From Melastoma dodecandrum (lineage: Eukaryota > Streptophyta > Magnoliopsida > Myrtales > Melastomataceae), in contig JARUPY010000154.1 of the NCBI GenBank assembly GCA_029817715.1, positions 1,763,501-1,827,500 of the forward strand: a stretch of DNA of 64,000 nt, given 5' to 3'. A program made the translations under genes and the position numbers. How positions within the stretch are numbered: the stretch's first letter is position 1; every line of letters begins with the position of its first letter. Below, piece by piece: positions 1 through 12,400 of the stretch. The notes under the pieces are model-generated. The model ran no database searches, was not told the DNA's origin, and worked only from the letters and a program-made list of their open reading frames with translations.

Positions 1-811
1 GATTGAGGGTTTCTCCCGTTGAACAGTACTACGGCAATCGACAAAAAGATTATTAAGTTTCAATAGAAGATCAAGGATTGGGGGGGGGGGGGGGGTTAGA
101 TAATTTGAGTTTAAATGATTAGGAAAAAAAGTGTTCCTAAACTTAAGAAGACCTCTTAAACTACTACTACTACTACTACGGGAGTTATCGTCGCTCACGT
201 CGTGTAAACGATATGACAAGAGCTGACTATGTTTATTTTCTAGCCAGTAAGGAAGAAGGAATGATGATGCCCTAACTGGGCTACGACATGAATCATGAAC
301 ATTCGGGTAGGTCACGGACGGACATCTTTTTAAGGTTACCCAATATCTCATAAAAAAAAAATGTACCTCTCTCGCTCGCCACAAGAAATATTGGATGGAG
401 AGGATGTTTATTTTCCTGTTGCAAAATACAAACGAAAGGAGACGGCCCCATCTTCTCTGGTAGGAAAATTCCCGATAATTTCCTAAAGAAGTTTGACGTT
501 TTATGTCACGCCTACAGAGAAAACCCCCCCTCCCCCTCTTACAAACACAGCGAAACTTGATATGTCTAAATCGTTAATGTGTTGAATTTTCGAAAATAAT
601 GGTAACGTGCGGAAATTTTGCTCCCACGAGATGCATTGAAAGTGAGGTGACGTCCGACAGAGGGATAATGGATGAGCGAGGCGAAAGCATAAGAGAGGAA
701 TTGGAAACGAGGGAGAAAGATAAGAATTGGCTTGGGTGGAATACCAAATGGCAAGAAAAAAGAGTTTTCGTAAAAAACATGAATCGTAAACGTACGGTTT
801 ATATTTGTTCG
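1..811. other. Intergenic DNA, no gene seen
   Basis: No open frame here looks like a known protein. A run of 16 G lies at 80-95 and a short CTA trinucleotide stretch near 163-178. The small frames on both strands between 500 and 880 are low-complexity and lack splice or promoter support. The stretch ends at the 5-bp target site of the retroelement that follows. Confidence 0.6.
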
Positions 812-1255
812 TGTTAGGATTTCGTTCGAAGTTAAAATTTTTGAGATTACGTAGTATTACGGAAAACATTATATGCATGCACTTCTAATATTGTGATATA
901 TTAGATTATATATGGTAATATTCTAATATCTTATTTGGCTAAGATTTTCTGTTAGTGGAGATCTATATATAGGGGATTTGTCTAGTTTATTTGGCATGGT
1001 GGTGTGTTACTTTGAGTGTATGATCGAGTCAGAGTAGATGTTATTCTACGGAATTCGGGATTAGGATTTTCTAGTATCTCGAGTGGGTGAGCGACATACT
1101 TGGTGCTTTTGTAATCTCGATTGTCTAGTGGAATCTCCGGAGGATATACGCGTGGACGTAGGTCGATTTTGGTCGAACCACGTAAATCTTGCGTATGCCG
1201 TTTTTCGTCTAAGTTTCACCATCAAGGCTCGACACGACAGCTGATTTCCCCAACA
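812..1255 (+). repeat. 5' LTR
   Basis: The LTR begins TGTTAGGAT and ends ...CCAACA, the usual TG...CA form. A TATA-like stretch (near 963-972) lies in the middle, as expected for the LTR promoter. It aligns over its whole length with 2973-3434. The 5' copy lacks about 18 bases present in the 3' copy, near 1020. Confidence 0.88.
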
Positions 1256-1257
1256 AC

Positions 1258-2909
1258 TGGTATCACCGCCAGGTCGTGAAGACGACTGGGATTTCGCCTG
1301 CAAAGTTCGATGTGATGAAGTTCGATGAGACTGGGAACTTCGGACCATGGCAGCGGAGGGTGAAGGATTTGCTGATGTAGCAAGGGATGGTGAAGGCGTT
1401 GGTGGAAAGAAAGCCAACGGACATGAGCAATGTAGATTGGATGGATATGGAGGTAAAAGCGGTGTTAACCATCAGGCTCTGTCTTGCAGACGACGTGATG
1501 GACGAGGAGTCACCAGCAGCGGTATGGCAGAAACTGGAGTCTAGGTACATGTCAAAGTCGTTGTTGAACACGCTCTATCTCAAGCAGAAGTTGTACGGTT
1601 TGTAGATGGAGGCTGGCTCAGATTTGAGCCAACACATCAATATATTCAATCGGCTCATCAACGATTTATTGAGGATTGATGTGAAGTTCGACGAGGAAGA
1701 CAAGGTGTTAGTTCTTCTGAACTCGTTACCAAGCACAGATGCTTATGAAAATATTCATACGTCTTTAACGTGGGGTAAGGAGACGTTAAACTTTGAGGAT
1801 ATCGTTGGTACTATGTTGGGATTCTATCACAGGAAAAAGAACGGTGAAGGGAATTTCTATTCCGATGTTGGGCTCGTAGTAAGGAATGAGCAAGATCGTG
1901 GGAGAAGTGATCGATTGGGAGAAGTGACCGATCGTGGGAGAAGTGATCGATTGGGAGAAGTGACCGATCGAGGTCAAAGTCTAGGAAACATGCATCGTGT
2001 TGGAGGTGCGAAAAGAAGGGACATTGGAAAAGGGATTGCAAGGAGAAGGGGAAATTGGACGGGTTGTCGAGTGGGAACATAGATGTATTCACGGAGACGA
2101 GCTCGACGGATGGCGACGACAAAGTTCTTATAGCCACAACAAACCTTACGAGTGATCGATGGATTCTTGATTCTGGATTTACTTATCATATGACACCACG
2201 CATGGAGTACTTCTCAGCTTACCAGAAAGTTGATTCGAGTAAGGCTTACATGGGAAACAACTCAGAGTGTCGGGTGACTGGAGTTGGTACAATGAGCATC
2301 AAGATGCATGATGGTGTATTGAACCTGTTGACGGGGTTACGTCATGTTCCGAAGCTGAAGAAAAATTTGATTTCCCTTGGAGCCTAGGATGACGAGGGAT
2401 GCCGATATTATTTTGGAGATGGAGTCCTAAAGGTTATTCGAGAAACTCCTGCGCTGATGAATGTGAATAAGATTAGAGGAATTTATCATCTTCTCGGAAA
2501 AGTTGTGAGTGACAACTTCTCACGTGGCTCGACGGGATGCGGATCCGGGGTTATTTGTCGAGGTGGAGCGTTAGCTAGCAACGCGGGTACACGGGCGATG
2601 TGTACGAGCTTGAGGGTGTCAAGCAAGGTGAAACCGATGAGGAAGTTCGGTGATGATGCTTACATTGACAGTGAAGTCAAGAGTGAGGTGCAGCGGATTA
2701 AAGTTTCAGGTGGAGAGGTCTGGCAACAGTCGACAGGTATGACTTTTCGGGATACCAAAAAGGTATTGAGTGCAGAGCGCGTGATAGAGCTGGAGCCACA
2801 GTGCACGGTGGTTGCTCGGGAGCGCGAGTACTGCGATCGTGTGAAGGGTAGAGCGATAGTCAAAGGCGGTGATAATGCTCTCAAGAAGACACGATGGATG
2901 AATGGGTGA
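1258..2909 (+). pseudogene. Broken gag-protease region of the copia element
   Basis: From about 1315 the frame resembles the plant copia gag N-terminus (gag-polypeptide/UBN2 type). A TAG at 1603-1605 interrupts it in frame. Gag continues from 1606 and contains a perfect 36-bp tandem duplication (1894-1929 and 1930-1965). A frameshift near 1970 separates this from a CCHC zinc knuckle at 1998-2039, which shares its frame with the protease segment. That segment has the LDSG active-site motif followed by YHMTP (about 2170-2205). A second in-frame TAG at 2385-2387 precedes a GAG-pre-integrase-like stretch (IRGIYHLLGKVV, about 2470). The rest, to 2909, is open but I recognise nothing in it. Integrase core and polymerase are absent. 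Confidence 0.8.
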
Positions 2910-2972
2910 GCTCTTCGGGGCTTCGGAAGTCCAGAGAATGAGAATTCGGTAATTACAGCGCAAGGCGGAGAT

Positions 2973-3434
2973 TGTTAGGATTTAGTCCGAAGTTGAGATC
3001 TTTTGAGATTACGTAATATTACGGAAGATATTGCAGGCATATATTTTCTAATATTGTGATATATTATATTATATATGGGTAATATTCTCGTATCCTATTT
3101 GGCTAAGATTCCCTGTTAGTGGAGATCTATAAATGGGGGATTTGTCTAGCTTATTAGGCATGGTGTTGTGACACTTTGAGTGTGTGGCATTTGACAGAGA
3201 AAATCATCGAGTCAGGGTAGAGGTTATTCTACGGGATTCGGGATTAGGATTTTCTTGTATCTCAAGTGGATGAGCGACACACTTGGTGCTTTTGTAATCT
3301 CGGTTGTCTAGTAAAATCTTCGAAGAACATCTCCATGGACGTAGGTCGGTTTTGACCGAACCACGTAAAACTCGTGTGTGCTGTTTTTCGTCTAAATTTC
3401 ACCAAGGCTCGGCACGACTGCTGATTTTCCAACT
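2973..3434 (+). repeat. 3' LTR
   Basis: Direct repeat of 812-1255, with the same TGTTAGGAT start. The terminal CA has become CT at 3433-3434. A purine-rich tract (CAAGGCGGAGA, 2961-2971) lies immediately upstream and is the likely polypurine primer for plus-strand synthesis. Confidence 0.88.
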
Positions 3435-3738
3435 GTTCGAATGATGGTGGGTGTATAATTAAGACGATCATACGGCCCGATTTTTAGGACAAAGAGGCGA
3501 AAGCGACAAAAAAAGAAACAAAGAGGAAAGGAAAAGGAGGATGGGGAAAAAGGAAAAGAAAAGGGTGTGTGTGAGGAAAAAGTCGGGGTTCACATGTTAT
3601 GTCTTACGTTGTGTTGTGGTGTGGAGTTTGTGTTAGGGGAGGGGGAGAAAAGCACATGCAGATGCCCAAAATGATGATCGAACTCACTGAATGTACAAAA
3701 CATCACGCGAACGCATGTCAAAAACCTACTCCCACTAC

Positions 3739-3739
<1 letters not shown>

Positions 3740-3802
<63 letters not shown>
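3740..3802. repeat. Uninterrupted 63-base C tract
   Basis: All 63 positions are C on the plus strand. Long C/G mononucleotide runs are rare in plant genomes, where A/T runs dominate. The tract could form i-motif or G-quadruplex structures. Its exact length is doubtful, because homopolymers of this size are poorly resolved by sequencing. Confidence 0.9.
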
Positions 3803-3804
<2 letters not shown>

Positions 3805-4770
3805 TCCCTCATTTTTATTTTTATATCCTCATCATCATATGTTTCTTCTTTCTCCCCTTGGATCTCTTTCCTTTTGGGCGGGTCTTTCCTAATTGACGGA
3901 GGGAGTGATGTTGATGATTTGCCACCGCTTTATCGAACAGCGATGATGCCTTCTTCTTGTGACCTAGCTATTCCCCCTTAAAAGCTTCATCATCTTCATC
4001 CGGCTGGGTTTTCTATACCAGCTAACCCATGCGGCTTGTCTTGTGGTCGTTGTTGGAATTTGAAGTAAATTGCTTCGGTAGAACAAACATGGCGAATTCC
4101 AATATACATATATGCTGAAACAAGAGCAACCAGAGAAAATTTCTACGGAAGGGGGGAGGGACATGACATCATTAAAGATACGCACACGATTTGATCTGGT
4201 GTTTCTCATCTTGTCCACACTACTCTGTCGTTTGTTTGCATCAGAAATATAAAAAAAAAAAAAAAAAAATGAACTGAGAAGAACTCTTGTGGGAGGAGGT
4301 AAAGAATTAATGATGTGCACTCGATCGATAACGAAGGGGGTTAAAACGAAATAATTGCCGATCAAGTGATCTCTTGCTTTGCTAAGCACAACCTAATCCA
4401 GATCTAAGACAGTTGGTCGTGAAGTGCATAACGGGAGAGCTTCGAGTTCCAGTTCCCTCGTACTATAACCAATCCATGTCCAGCCAATCATCTAAATTAT
4501 TAGGGCTAAGAGATCACATGACTCCCACTGCATCAATGGGAGGGTTTTGTAATTGTATTTGTTGTGCCAGCTCCGAGACCACCTCGTCGCCACAATTACC
4601 CAAAACTGGCACCCGCGTTAGTCTCCCACTAATGGCATCTCAAAAAAGAAGAATAAGAACAAAGAAAAAGGTGTCGTTTATTGCTGCTCCATAGCAACAA
4701 AAACAACTTCATTATTATTACGAGTAGAGTAGTGAAATGATAATCATATCGTGTCCTTTCTCTTCTCGAT

Positions 4771-4791
4771 AGAGAGAGAGAGAGAGAGAGA
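4771..4791. repeat. (AG)n microsatellite
   Basis: About ten perfect AG units. No gene is attached to it. Confidence 0.95.
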
Positions 4792-5596
4792 CAAATTTGA
4801 ATATATGCATGATGACTTGGGAACGTGCACCCACTTTGTGACAAAAGCTTCGTCTGTGTGTCCTTCGACCCGATCATGCCCCAATCTCTGTGGTTAGTGG
4901 AAATCCCGAATGTCTTCGTCCTTTTTGTTTCTTTGTTTTTTTTTCTCCAAAGTGAAAGAAAAAAGGAAGAGAATCCACAAACAAAAAGTTAATAAGGGGA
5001 TTTGATTAGTACCTTCCCCTTCTAATTAATTACTATTACTTGAAAAAATCGCGCACTATTAGCAGTCCCCCCCCTCCCCTCCCCCAAAAAAAGCAGTTTG
5101 CTTTGGACTTGCAATAATCGTATCTAATCATCAACCACCCTCCCCAACTTTTCCTTTTCTCCTTGAACAATTTGTCCTCGGGTACGAATTATATACAAAC
5201 TAATTAAACCCTACTTCATAATTCGTCCATCCCATGAACTTGTGGGACCGACCGAAATGGGTCGTCGAATTTTGTCCATCTACAAAAGGAAATAATGTTA
5301 CGCCTAACCTCCATGCATGCCATTACTTTAAGAAAACAATCGATAAAACACATTACGGATAGAAATGAAAAGCTTTGAGGTCAATTCCGGAGTTCCCCCA
5401 CCCCCCGACCGTCGAATCTTCAATCTTCTTTTTTCCTTATTTTATCGTACCGTGTTGTTTTGCTCTCGTTTTCATAGCAAGTTTACTGAATTTTAGCGCC
5501 TATTCCGGAATCACTTTCGAAACAACAAGTCCTTTCCACAACCACAATCACAAACAAGACGTATCAGAACAAAATATAATATAAGAGATAAGAGAT

Positions 5597-5636
<40 letters not shown>
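5597..5636. repeat. (TAGA)10 microsatellite
   Basis: Ten perfect TAGA units followed by a degenerate end. Confidence 0.95.
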
Positions 5637-5637
<1 letters not shown>

Positions 5638-5847
5638 GATGGAATCTCCCCGTCCCCTCCCCCAGGGCGATTGACCCGACCCCAGCAAATGACAGTCAGC
5701 AAACCAACAAATTTTCGCTACGTTAATGAAAAGAAAAGCCAGAATGATTTCCAAATACGTGAAAATACAGACTCCTGGGCTCAGGTCGGGGGGTTTGGAT
5801 GGTGCGCATGGTTTCCTATTCAACAGGGAACGAATAGTAACGAGGAA

Positions 5848-5875
5848 GGGGGGGGGGGGGGGGGGGGGAGGGGGG
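5848..5875. repeat. Poly-G tract (21 G, one A, 6 G)
   Basis: Twenty-one consecutive G at 5848-5868, one A, then six more G. Such a run is a strong G-quadruplex candidate, and its length is uncertain for technical reasons. Confidence 0.9.
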
Positions 5876-7743
5876 TCGTGATGTGATTACTAGCTAGTTG
5901 GGTACGATGTCCATGACATGATCCCCCTAGAGCTGAGGCAACCAATGTACAAGAGTAAGATGCTACCCCCCCTCCTCCCACCCCCACCCCATCCTCAAAC
6001 AATAATATCAAGGGTCGGTCAGATATCGAAACCTGTCCCCTCCCTCATGGCCAAGCTGCCCCTATTACACATGCAATGCCATGTCTCCTCATGTCTTCAT
6101 TCATGGGGAGGGGGAGGAGAGAGTGGTTACGTTCCGTCACTTTCCATTTTCCCCAACTCCATCCTCCCCCTCAAAAGAAAGTCACAAAAACCTCAATAAA
6201 TGGCCTTGGACTTTCCTTTGCATGCGTCCGCCCCACCCACACAATACATTCGGGGTCGCTAAAAATCTGTATATCTTCTCCCATTCATTTCTAAGTTCAA
6301 GATTTTCCCGCGCTTTCAAAACAAAGATTTCAAGCTTTCTTTCGGAGCTTTTCTTCCTCGATATAGGAGGATAGCAAATAATCTTATCAAATATGGCAAC
6401 ATCTTTACAAATTCTTGATTTACGAACCATGTTAAGAGATGCGAGCTTAGCTAGGAAAGAAATCGCGCTCGACAACTACGTATTCTTTGTGACATGAAAC
6501 TCCTTTATTCTCAACAACAAGTTAAGTAGGATATTTCAATAATTCTCGAACATGCGTCCACAAAATTTGTTTCCTTTGTGAACTAACCATGCTAACGAAT
6601 AAACCTCCTTTTCTTTCGACGATCCGCCAAAGTCGTCTTAAATATGCTACTATGTGTTGTAACACACTTTTCTCGAGAATCTCTTGTCGTAAGACTTTTT
6701 ACGCAACCTTTTGGAATACTGCAAAATACCAGCATTTGCGGCGTCCTTTTAAAAGAAGAAGAAAAGGGTGTGGATGAGATTTTAATTAAGAGCAGCTCTG
6801 TAGTTGATCTGCTTGTAGGGACCCGCCGGACGATAATCAGGAAAAGTTGAACATTGAATTGGGGATTAGTTAGAGAAAGTAGGTCGACCCGGGGAAGCTA
6901 TTAAATCAAAAGGGGTGGGATGGGGACGCAGGACAGGAGTAGGAGAAGACAGTTGTATCTAAATTATTATTATTTTTGACTAAATAATTTCTCATTTTCG
7001 TACCACACCACCTCAATCAATCCTGTAAAATTAAGCATCTAGTTGTCGGGTATCAAAGGATCTACTTATACTACTACTCCCCTCACTTCACCCTTTAGTC
7101 AATCGTGACATGGTGTCTACGAGTGCATGAGCAAGATCATGTATTAGTTGCGTGTTCACTCTGAGGAGGACTTGTTGTTGGGGTTCAAGATCAGATTAAT
7201 ATATGGCCTTTTGCTTTTACATCGTATCGTGTTAGTTCGTGTTTAGGTTAGGGTTGTTGGTGGGGTTCCGACCTCTTTGTCTTAATTTCCCACCGATCAT
7301 TCATTCTAACCCCGAGTCGTTAAGATAAAACGAAGACCCTAAACTCAAGGGACCTCCCCCACCCACGTGATTTGTAGTACATTTAATATAGTTTCGGGGG
7401 AAACCAAAGAAAAAGTCGTGTGCGTCTGTCTGAACCTGACACCGCCCCGAATACGTTCAGAAAGTTCAAAGTAACAAAACCCTAAAAAAACACACAGAGA
7501 CGAGGGCGGTTTCTCAGGCGCAGAAAGAAACGAACGAATAAATGCGGTCGAAATTTTGAGTATATGAATACACAAAGTAAAAGTAAGTTGGATACAAAAT
7601 GAAAGCCACCACCCCTCCCTGCAAGTATTAAATGCGAGGGGGAAGGAGTGCGCGTTGTCCTATTCATTTTTTCAGTTTGTCCGTTCGTCAGGGGATTGGG
7701 TTAACTATAAATTCTCCATGCGGGGGGCTACGACTTTCGTTCT

Positions 7744-7780
7744 ATTACCATTACCATTACCATTACCATATTACTATTAC
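7744..7780. repeat. (ATTACC)n minisatellite, short
   Basis: Four perfect ATTACC units followed by degenerate ATTACT-like units. It does not match the plant telomere repeat. Confidence 0.85.
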
Positions 7781-9421
7781 TTTCGTGTGGACATGATCGG
7801 ACACGTAAGTAGCGAGTACTGTTTAATGAATGTTTTTAAAAAAAGAAAGGTCAAATGTTTTTTGGGCATTGGGGGGTTAGTCAAACTGCAGGGCGCGAGT
7901 CAAGATAGATCGCCGGATTTATTGGGGGGGGGGGGTAAGAAGGACGGACCAAATAAACCAAATACATTTGACTAATTCCATTCTCGTTGGCTTCGTTATT
8001 AAATGGGGAACACACTCCTCCCACTTTGGCTATGGCATTGAATTTTCAACAGTGAATCACGTCACATCAACACCCGACCTACGTGCCTCCCAGTTCCTCT
8101 TTTTGACTTGAATTTTTATTTTATTTTTTCATTTTAACCCTCCCTCCCAGTCCCACACACAACGCCCTATGTTTAAATATTATATTGTGTATTTCATAAT
8201 GGTCCGACCGGCGCTCAAACCGGACTCGAAACCCCCCAGGTAGTGGCGGTGGTGGGGACATAATTGTAAGTGGGTTAAGCAACGTTGTCATGATGTGTGC
8301 TTGTCTGAATGATTTTAATAACACCCGAACGTTGGATGTTAAGTAGAAAAGTCTTGTTCTTTCTTTTCCCTGAAGGGCCGGTAAGTTTTATTCCATGGGA
8401 GGGTGAGAGGGAGGGAGGCTTAAGTTTAAAAAAAAACAAAATAAAACAAAGAATCAACGATGCCAGCAGATTTTGGGCATCTGAGTCGATAATAATGTCC
8501 GACGTGACACACGATTCTCTAAACCTAATCAATCTGTCCTTCGTCCCCGCCATTTCTCCAGAGTTTCTATTTGTAAAAAGCTTTTGGAATATTTAGTACT
8601 TACTCCAAAGTTTCTTTTTATTTATTTATAATTAACGGTAGAAGTTGATCTTTTTAACCCGCTTTTATCTAATTGCAGAATTTTGACAGGTGAAAATGTA
8701 TCTTTTTTATGATTAATTGTAAGTAGAACTTACTACTGACCAGATTTTTGACTCCAGATGCTACGAAAACGCCTTACTCGCATAACAAAACGTGACATAC
8801 GAATGAATATATACGGCTGATGATAAAGAACAAATCGGATATTTTATGCGTTTTATAAAATAAAGATAAAAATTTTAATGAGTATAATCACGTACATACA
8901 CACTGAGAATGTTACGTTGAGTTTAAGAATACAGGAGAATTAAAAAACAAACGAGTTAAATTAAATTGTAAACCAGAGCTGACATGTTTTCTCTCCACGC
9001 CCCGATTTGTCAAAAATATAAAATCCCCATTCCTTCTAATTCCACTCCCTGTCGGGTTGAAAAGACAATATTATCTAATATTGGCAGGAGTGGTGCTAAA
9101 ACTACTTGCCGGCGAATTCTCCGGGTACAAAAGCCAAACAAGTCTATAAAAAACTATTAACATGGAAAAAAAAAAGCGTGAGACTGAAAACTCCTTTGGT
9201 TTGGACAACAGGAAGTTGATCCCTATCACAAAAAAAAAAAATTATTTAGAAGGTTGAGTTTATTTTACCTTACATTTTTATCAATAATTAAATGGAGACA
9301 GAGCCAAAGTCTCGTGTTTTTTTGCAGAGAAGAGTGGTGGAGGGAGTGAGTGTGTGGAAGAAGGAAGGAAGGGAGGAAGAGGGGGTTTGTGGGATGGTCT
9401 TAGCATTTGTTTTTTTGTAAC

Positions 9422-9429
9422 TATAAATA
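9422..9429 (+). promoter_or_regulatory. TATA box for the ABCB1-type gene
   Basis: TATAAATA lies only 36 bp upstream of the first ATG (9465). If this box sets initiation at the usual distance of about 30 bp, the 5' leader would be only about ten bases. Either the leader is very short, or initiation uses another site upstream. Confidence 0.5.
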
Positions 9430-9464
9430 TTCCTTTCTTACGGCATCTGTCCGATTTTTAGCAG

Positions 9465-12400
9465 ATGTCCGAGGAGGAGGAGCTCAGGACGACGACGACC
9501 GTCGAACGCTGGCGATGGTCCGAAATGCAAGGCCTTGAACTCCTCTCCCCCAATCCCAATCCCAAACCCGACCCCCCTCCGATTGTTCCTCCCGACATGG
9601 ACCCAACCCCCACTTCCGCTGCTGCCCCTGTCTCCGCAGCGACCAACTCTAGCTCCACGAGTTCTTCTTCCTCTGCCTCCAAGGATGGCCCCGGCAAGGA
9701 CGACGGGCCTCCGCCTGTTAACTTCAGGGAACTGTTCAGGTTCGCTGACGGCCTGGATTACGTCCTCATGGGGATCGGGTCGGTCGGGGCTCTGGTCCAC
9801 GGATGCTCCCTGCCTCTCTTCCTGAGGTTCTTCGCCGATCTGGTGAACTCTTTCGGGTCCAACGCCAACGACACGGATAAGATGATGCAGGAGGTCATCA
9901 AGGTGGGTCGCTTCGGATTCCTCTGTCCTTTCTGGATTTTAATCACGACGGGAAACCTCCGAGACCTTTCGATTTCCCGGCCAGTGTTCTAATTGACTGA
10001 TGGATTTGTTTGCGTGATTCGTTTGGGCAGTACGCATTTTACTTCCTGGTGGTGGGTGCTGCGATTTGGGCATCATCTTGGGCAGGTAATGGGAGGCGGC
10101 CATCGCTTTCCGTTTTGATTCCGGATTGCTTTGCCTTCTCCGATATATCATTGATGGTGTTGATGTGCTCCCGTGAGCAGAGATTTCGTGTTGGATGTGG
10201 ACTGGAGAGCGGCAGACGACCAAGATGAGGATCAAGTACCTGGAGGCCGCCCTCAACCAGGATATCCAGTTCTTCGACACCCAGGTCAGGACCTCCGACG
10301 TCGTCTTCGCCATCAACACTGACGCCGTCATGGTTCAGGACGCTATCAGTGAGAAGGCTAGTCTGACTTCCCCGGCTCAATCTTCATTTCCCAGACCAGA
10401 AAATCGACATGGGAATCTCTTTGTTTTTGTGTTTTTGTTGAAACATCTTCTGCTGTGGAATGCAGCTGGGGAATTTCATACATTACATGGGGACCTTCGT
10501 CGCCGGGTTCGTGGTTGGTTTCACGGCAGTCTGGCAGCTGGCGCTGGTCACTCTCGCTGTGGTCCCACTCATTGCGATCATCGGCGGTATCCACACCACC
10601 ACCTTGGCCAAGCTCTCCACCAAGTCCCAGGATGCCCTCTCCCAGGCCGGGAATTCTGTGGAACAGGTTTTTATTCGGCCATTGCTGCTTCTCAAGTTAA
10701 TTGATCCACATTAGCTGACTCTTGGGTTTGGGTTTGGTCGGGCAGACGGTGGTCCAAATCCGGGTGGTGTTGGGGTTTGTGGGCGAGTCGAGGGCACTGG
10801 AGACTTACTCGGCTGCACTGAGGGTGGCACAGAGGATTGGGTACAAGACCGGGTTCGCCAAAGGGATGGGCCTCGGTGCCACATACTTTGTGGTATTCTG
10901 TTGCTACGCACTACTCCTGTGGTATGGTGGGTACCTGGTGAGACACCACTACACCGATGGCGGCCTCGCCATCTCCACCATGTTCGCTGTTATGATTGGT
11001 GGACTGTAAGCTTCCCCTTAAAACTTTACGCATTTTCATTCACGTTAATCTCATTCGGTGCTTGTCTAATCAGTTACCGTGCTTGATTCTGCAGGGCGCT
11101 TGGCCAGTCTGTGCCGAGCATGTCTGCATTCGCCAAGGCGAGGGTCGCAGCAGCCAAGATCTTACGCATCATTGACCACAAGCCTGATACCAACAGGAAC
11201 AATGAGTCCGGCCTCGAGCTCGACTCTGTCTCCGGACTCGTCGAGCTGAGAAACGTGGAATTCTCATACCCGTCGAGGCCAGACGTGAAGATCCTCAACG
11301 GTCTATCATTAAGCGTGCCATCAGGAAGGACAGTGGCATTGGTGGGCAGCAGCGGTTCAGGGAAGAGCACGGTCGTGTCACTCATCGAACGGTTCTACGA
11401 TCCCACTTCAGGTAAAGAAAAGAACAAGAACAACTCGAGCTAAAACAGTGCCGCCGGGGTGTGTGACCAGTGGACATTTTCTGCGACTGCAGGGCAAGTA
11501 TTGCTAGATGGGAGGGACATAAAGACATTGAAGCTGAGGTGGTTAAGGGAGCAGATTGGCCTGGTGAGCCAGGAGCCTGTCCTATTCGCGACCACGATCA
11601 GGGAGAATATCCTTCTGGGAAGGACGAACGCGACCCAGGAGGAAGTGGAAGAAGCTGCCAGGGTCTCCAATGCTCATTCCTTCATCGTCAAGCTCCCTGA
11701 TGGTTTCGACACCCAGGTCGGCCCCCGCCACCTTCTGACTTCATTTCTTTAATCACATGGACGCTTTTGATGCTCTGGTGGTATCATGTGCTTGTTTGTG
11801 CCTAATGAGTGGTGTTGGGTGACTAATGATTCTTAAAGTTATGAGGTCTTTATGTCAGTTATTGAGGTGTGGTGGTCCATGATTAATTATTGCTTGCTTT
11901 GCCAAAATGAGATTCTTGATCTGGTCGAAAACAGTATTATGATTAGATCACCAACTTATTTTAATGTTGGGTCAGGTCCTAATTGATTTATACTCCAAGC
12001 AATGTTGGACTGGACATTCCCATGTGATCATCATGTTCATTAAGATTTAATCAGTAATGGTGTTGACAGGTTGGAGAGAGGGGAGTTCAGCTGTCCGGAG
12101 GGCAGAAGCAACGGATAGCCATTGCGAGGGCGATGCTTAAGAACACTGCGATATTGTTATTGGACGAGGCGACAAGCGCGCTGGACTCGGAGTCCGAGAA
12201 ACTTGTCCAAGAGGCCCTTGATAGGTTCATGATCGGCAGGACTACCCTCGTCATCGCCCACCGCCTCTCTACCATCCGCAAGGCAGACCTCGTCGCTGTC
12301 CTGCAGCAAGGGACTGTATCTGAGATCGGGACACATGACGAGCTCATTTCGAAGGGTGAGAACGGTGTGTATGCCAAGCTCATCCGGATGCAGGAGGCCG

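Larger units (their letters stand above)
812..3434 (+). mobile_element. Deleted non-autonomous Ty1/copia-type LTR retrotransposon
   Basis: Two direct LTRs (812-1255 and 2973-3434) flank about 1.7 kb of internal DNA. The element sits between two copies of GTTCG (807-811 and 3435-3439), which reads as a 5-bp target-site duplication. A primer-binding site resembling the complement of initiator Met-tRNA (TGGTATCA) starts at 1258, and a purine-rich tract abuts the 3' LTR. The internal part keeps gag, a zinc knuckle, an aspartic protease segment and the GAG-pre-integrase start, in copia order. The integrase core, reverse transcriptase and RNase H are missing. Gag and protease carry stop codons and a frameshift, so the element cannot encode its own machinery. 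The LTRs look roughly 90% identical by eye, which suggests an old insertion. Confidence 0.88.
3440..9420. other. Gene-poor 6-kb interval upstream of ABCB1
   Basis: I see no supportable gene here. The interval is unusually rich in simple sequence: the long C tract, AG, TAGA, G and ATTACC repeats listed separately, plus many short poly-A/T runs. Open frames over it are low complexity, mostly proline or serine strings read from homopolymers. The last several hundred bases presumably contain the promoter of the downstream transporter gene. Confidence 0.6.

Noticed and set aside
3599..3981. Plus-strand frames with long proline strings
   Set aside because: They are created by the 63-C tract. Flanking residues resemble no protein, and no splice or promoter signals support them.
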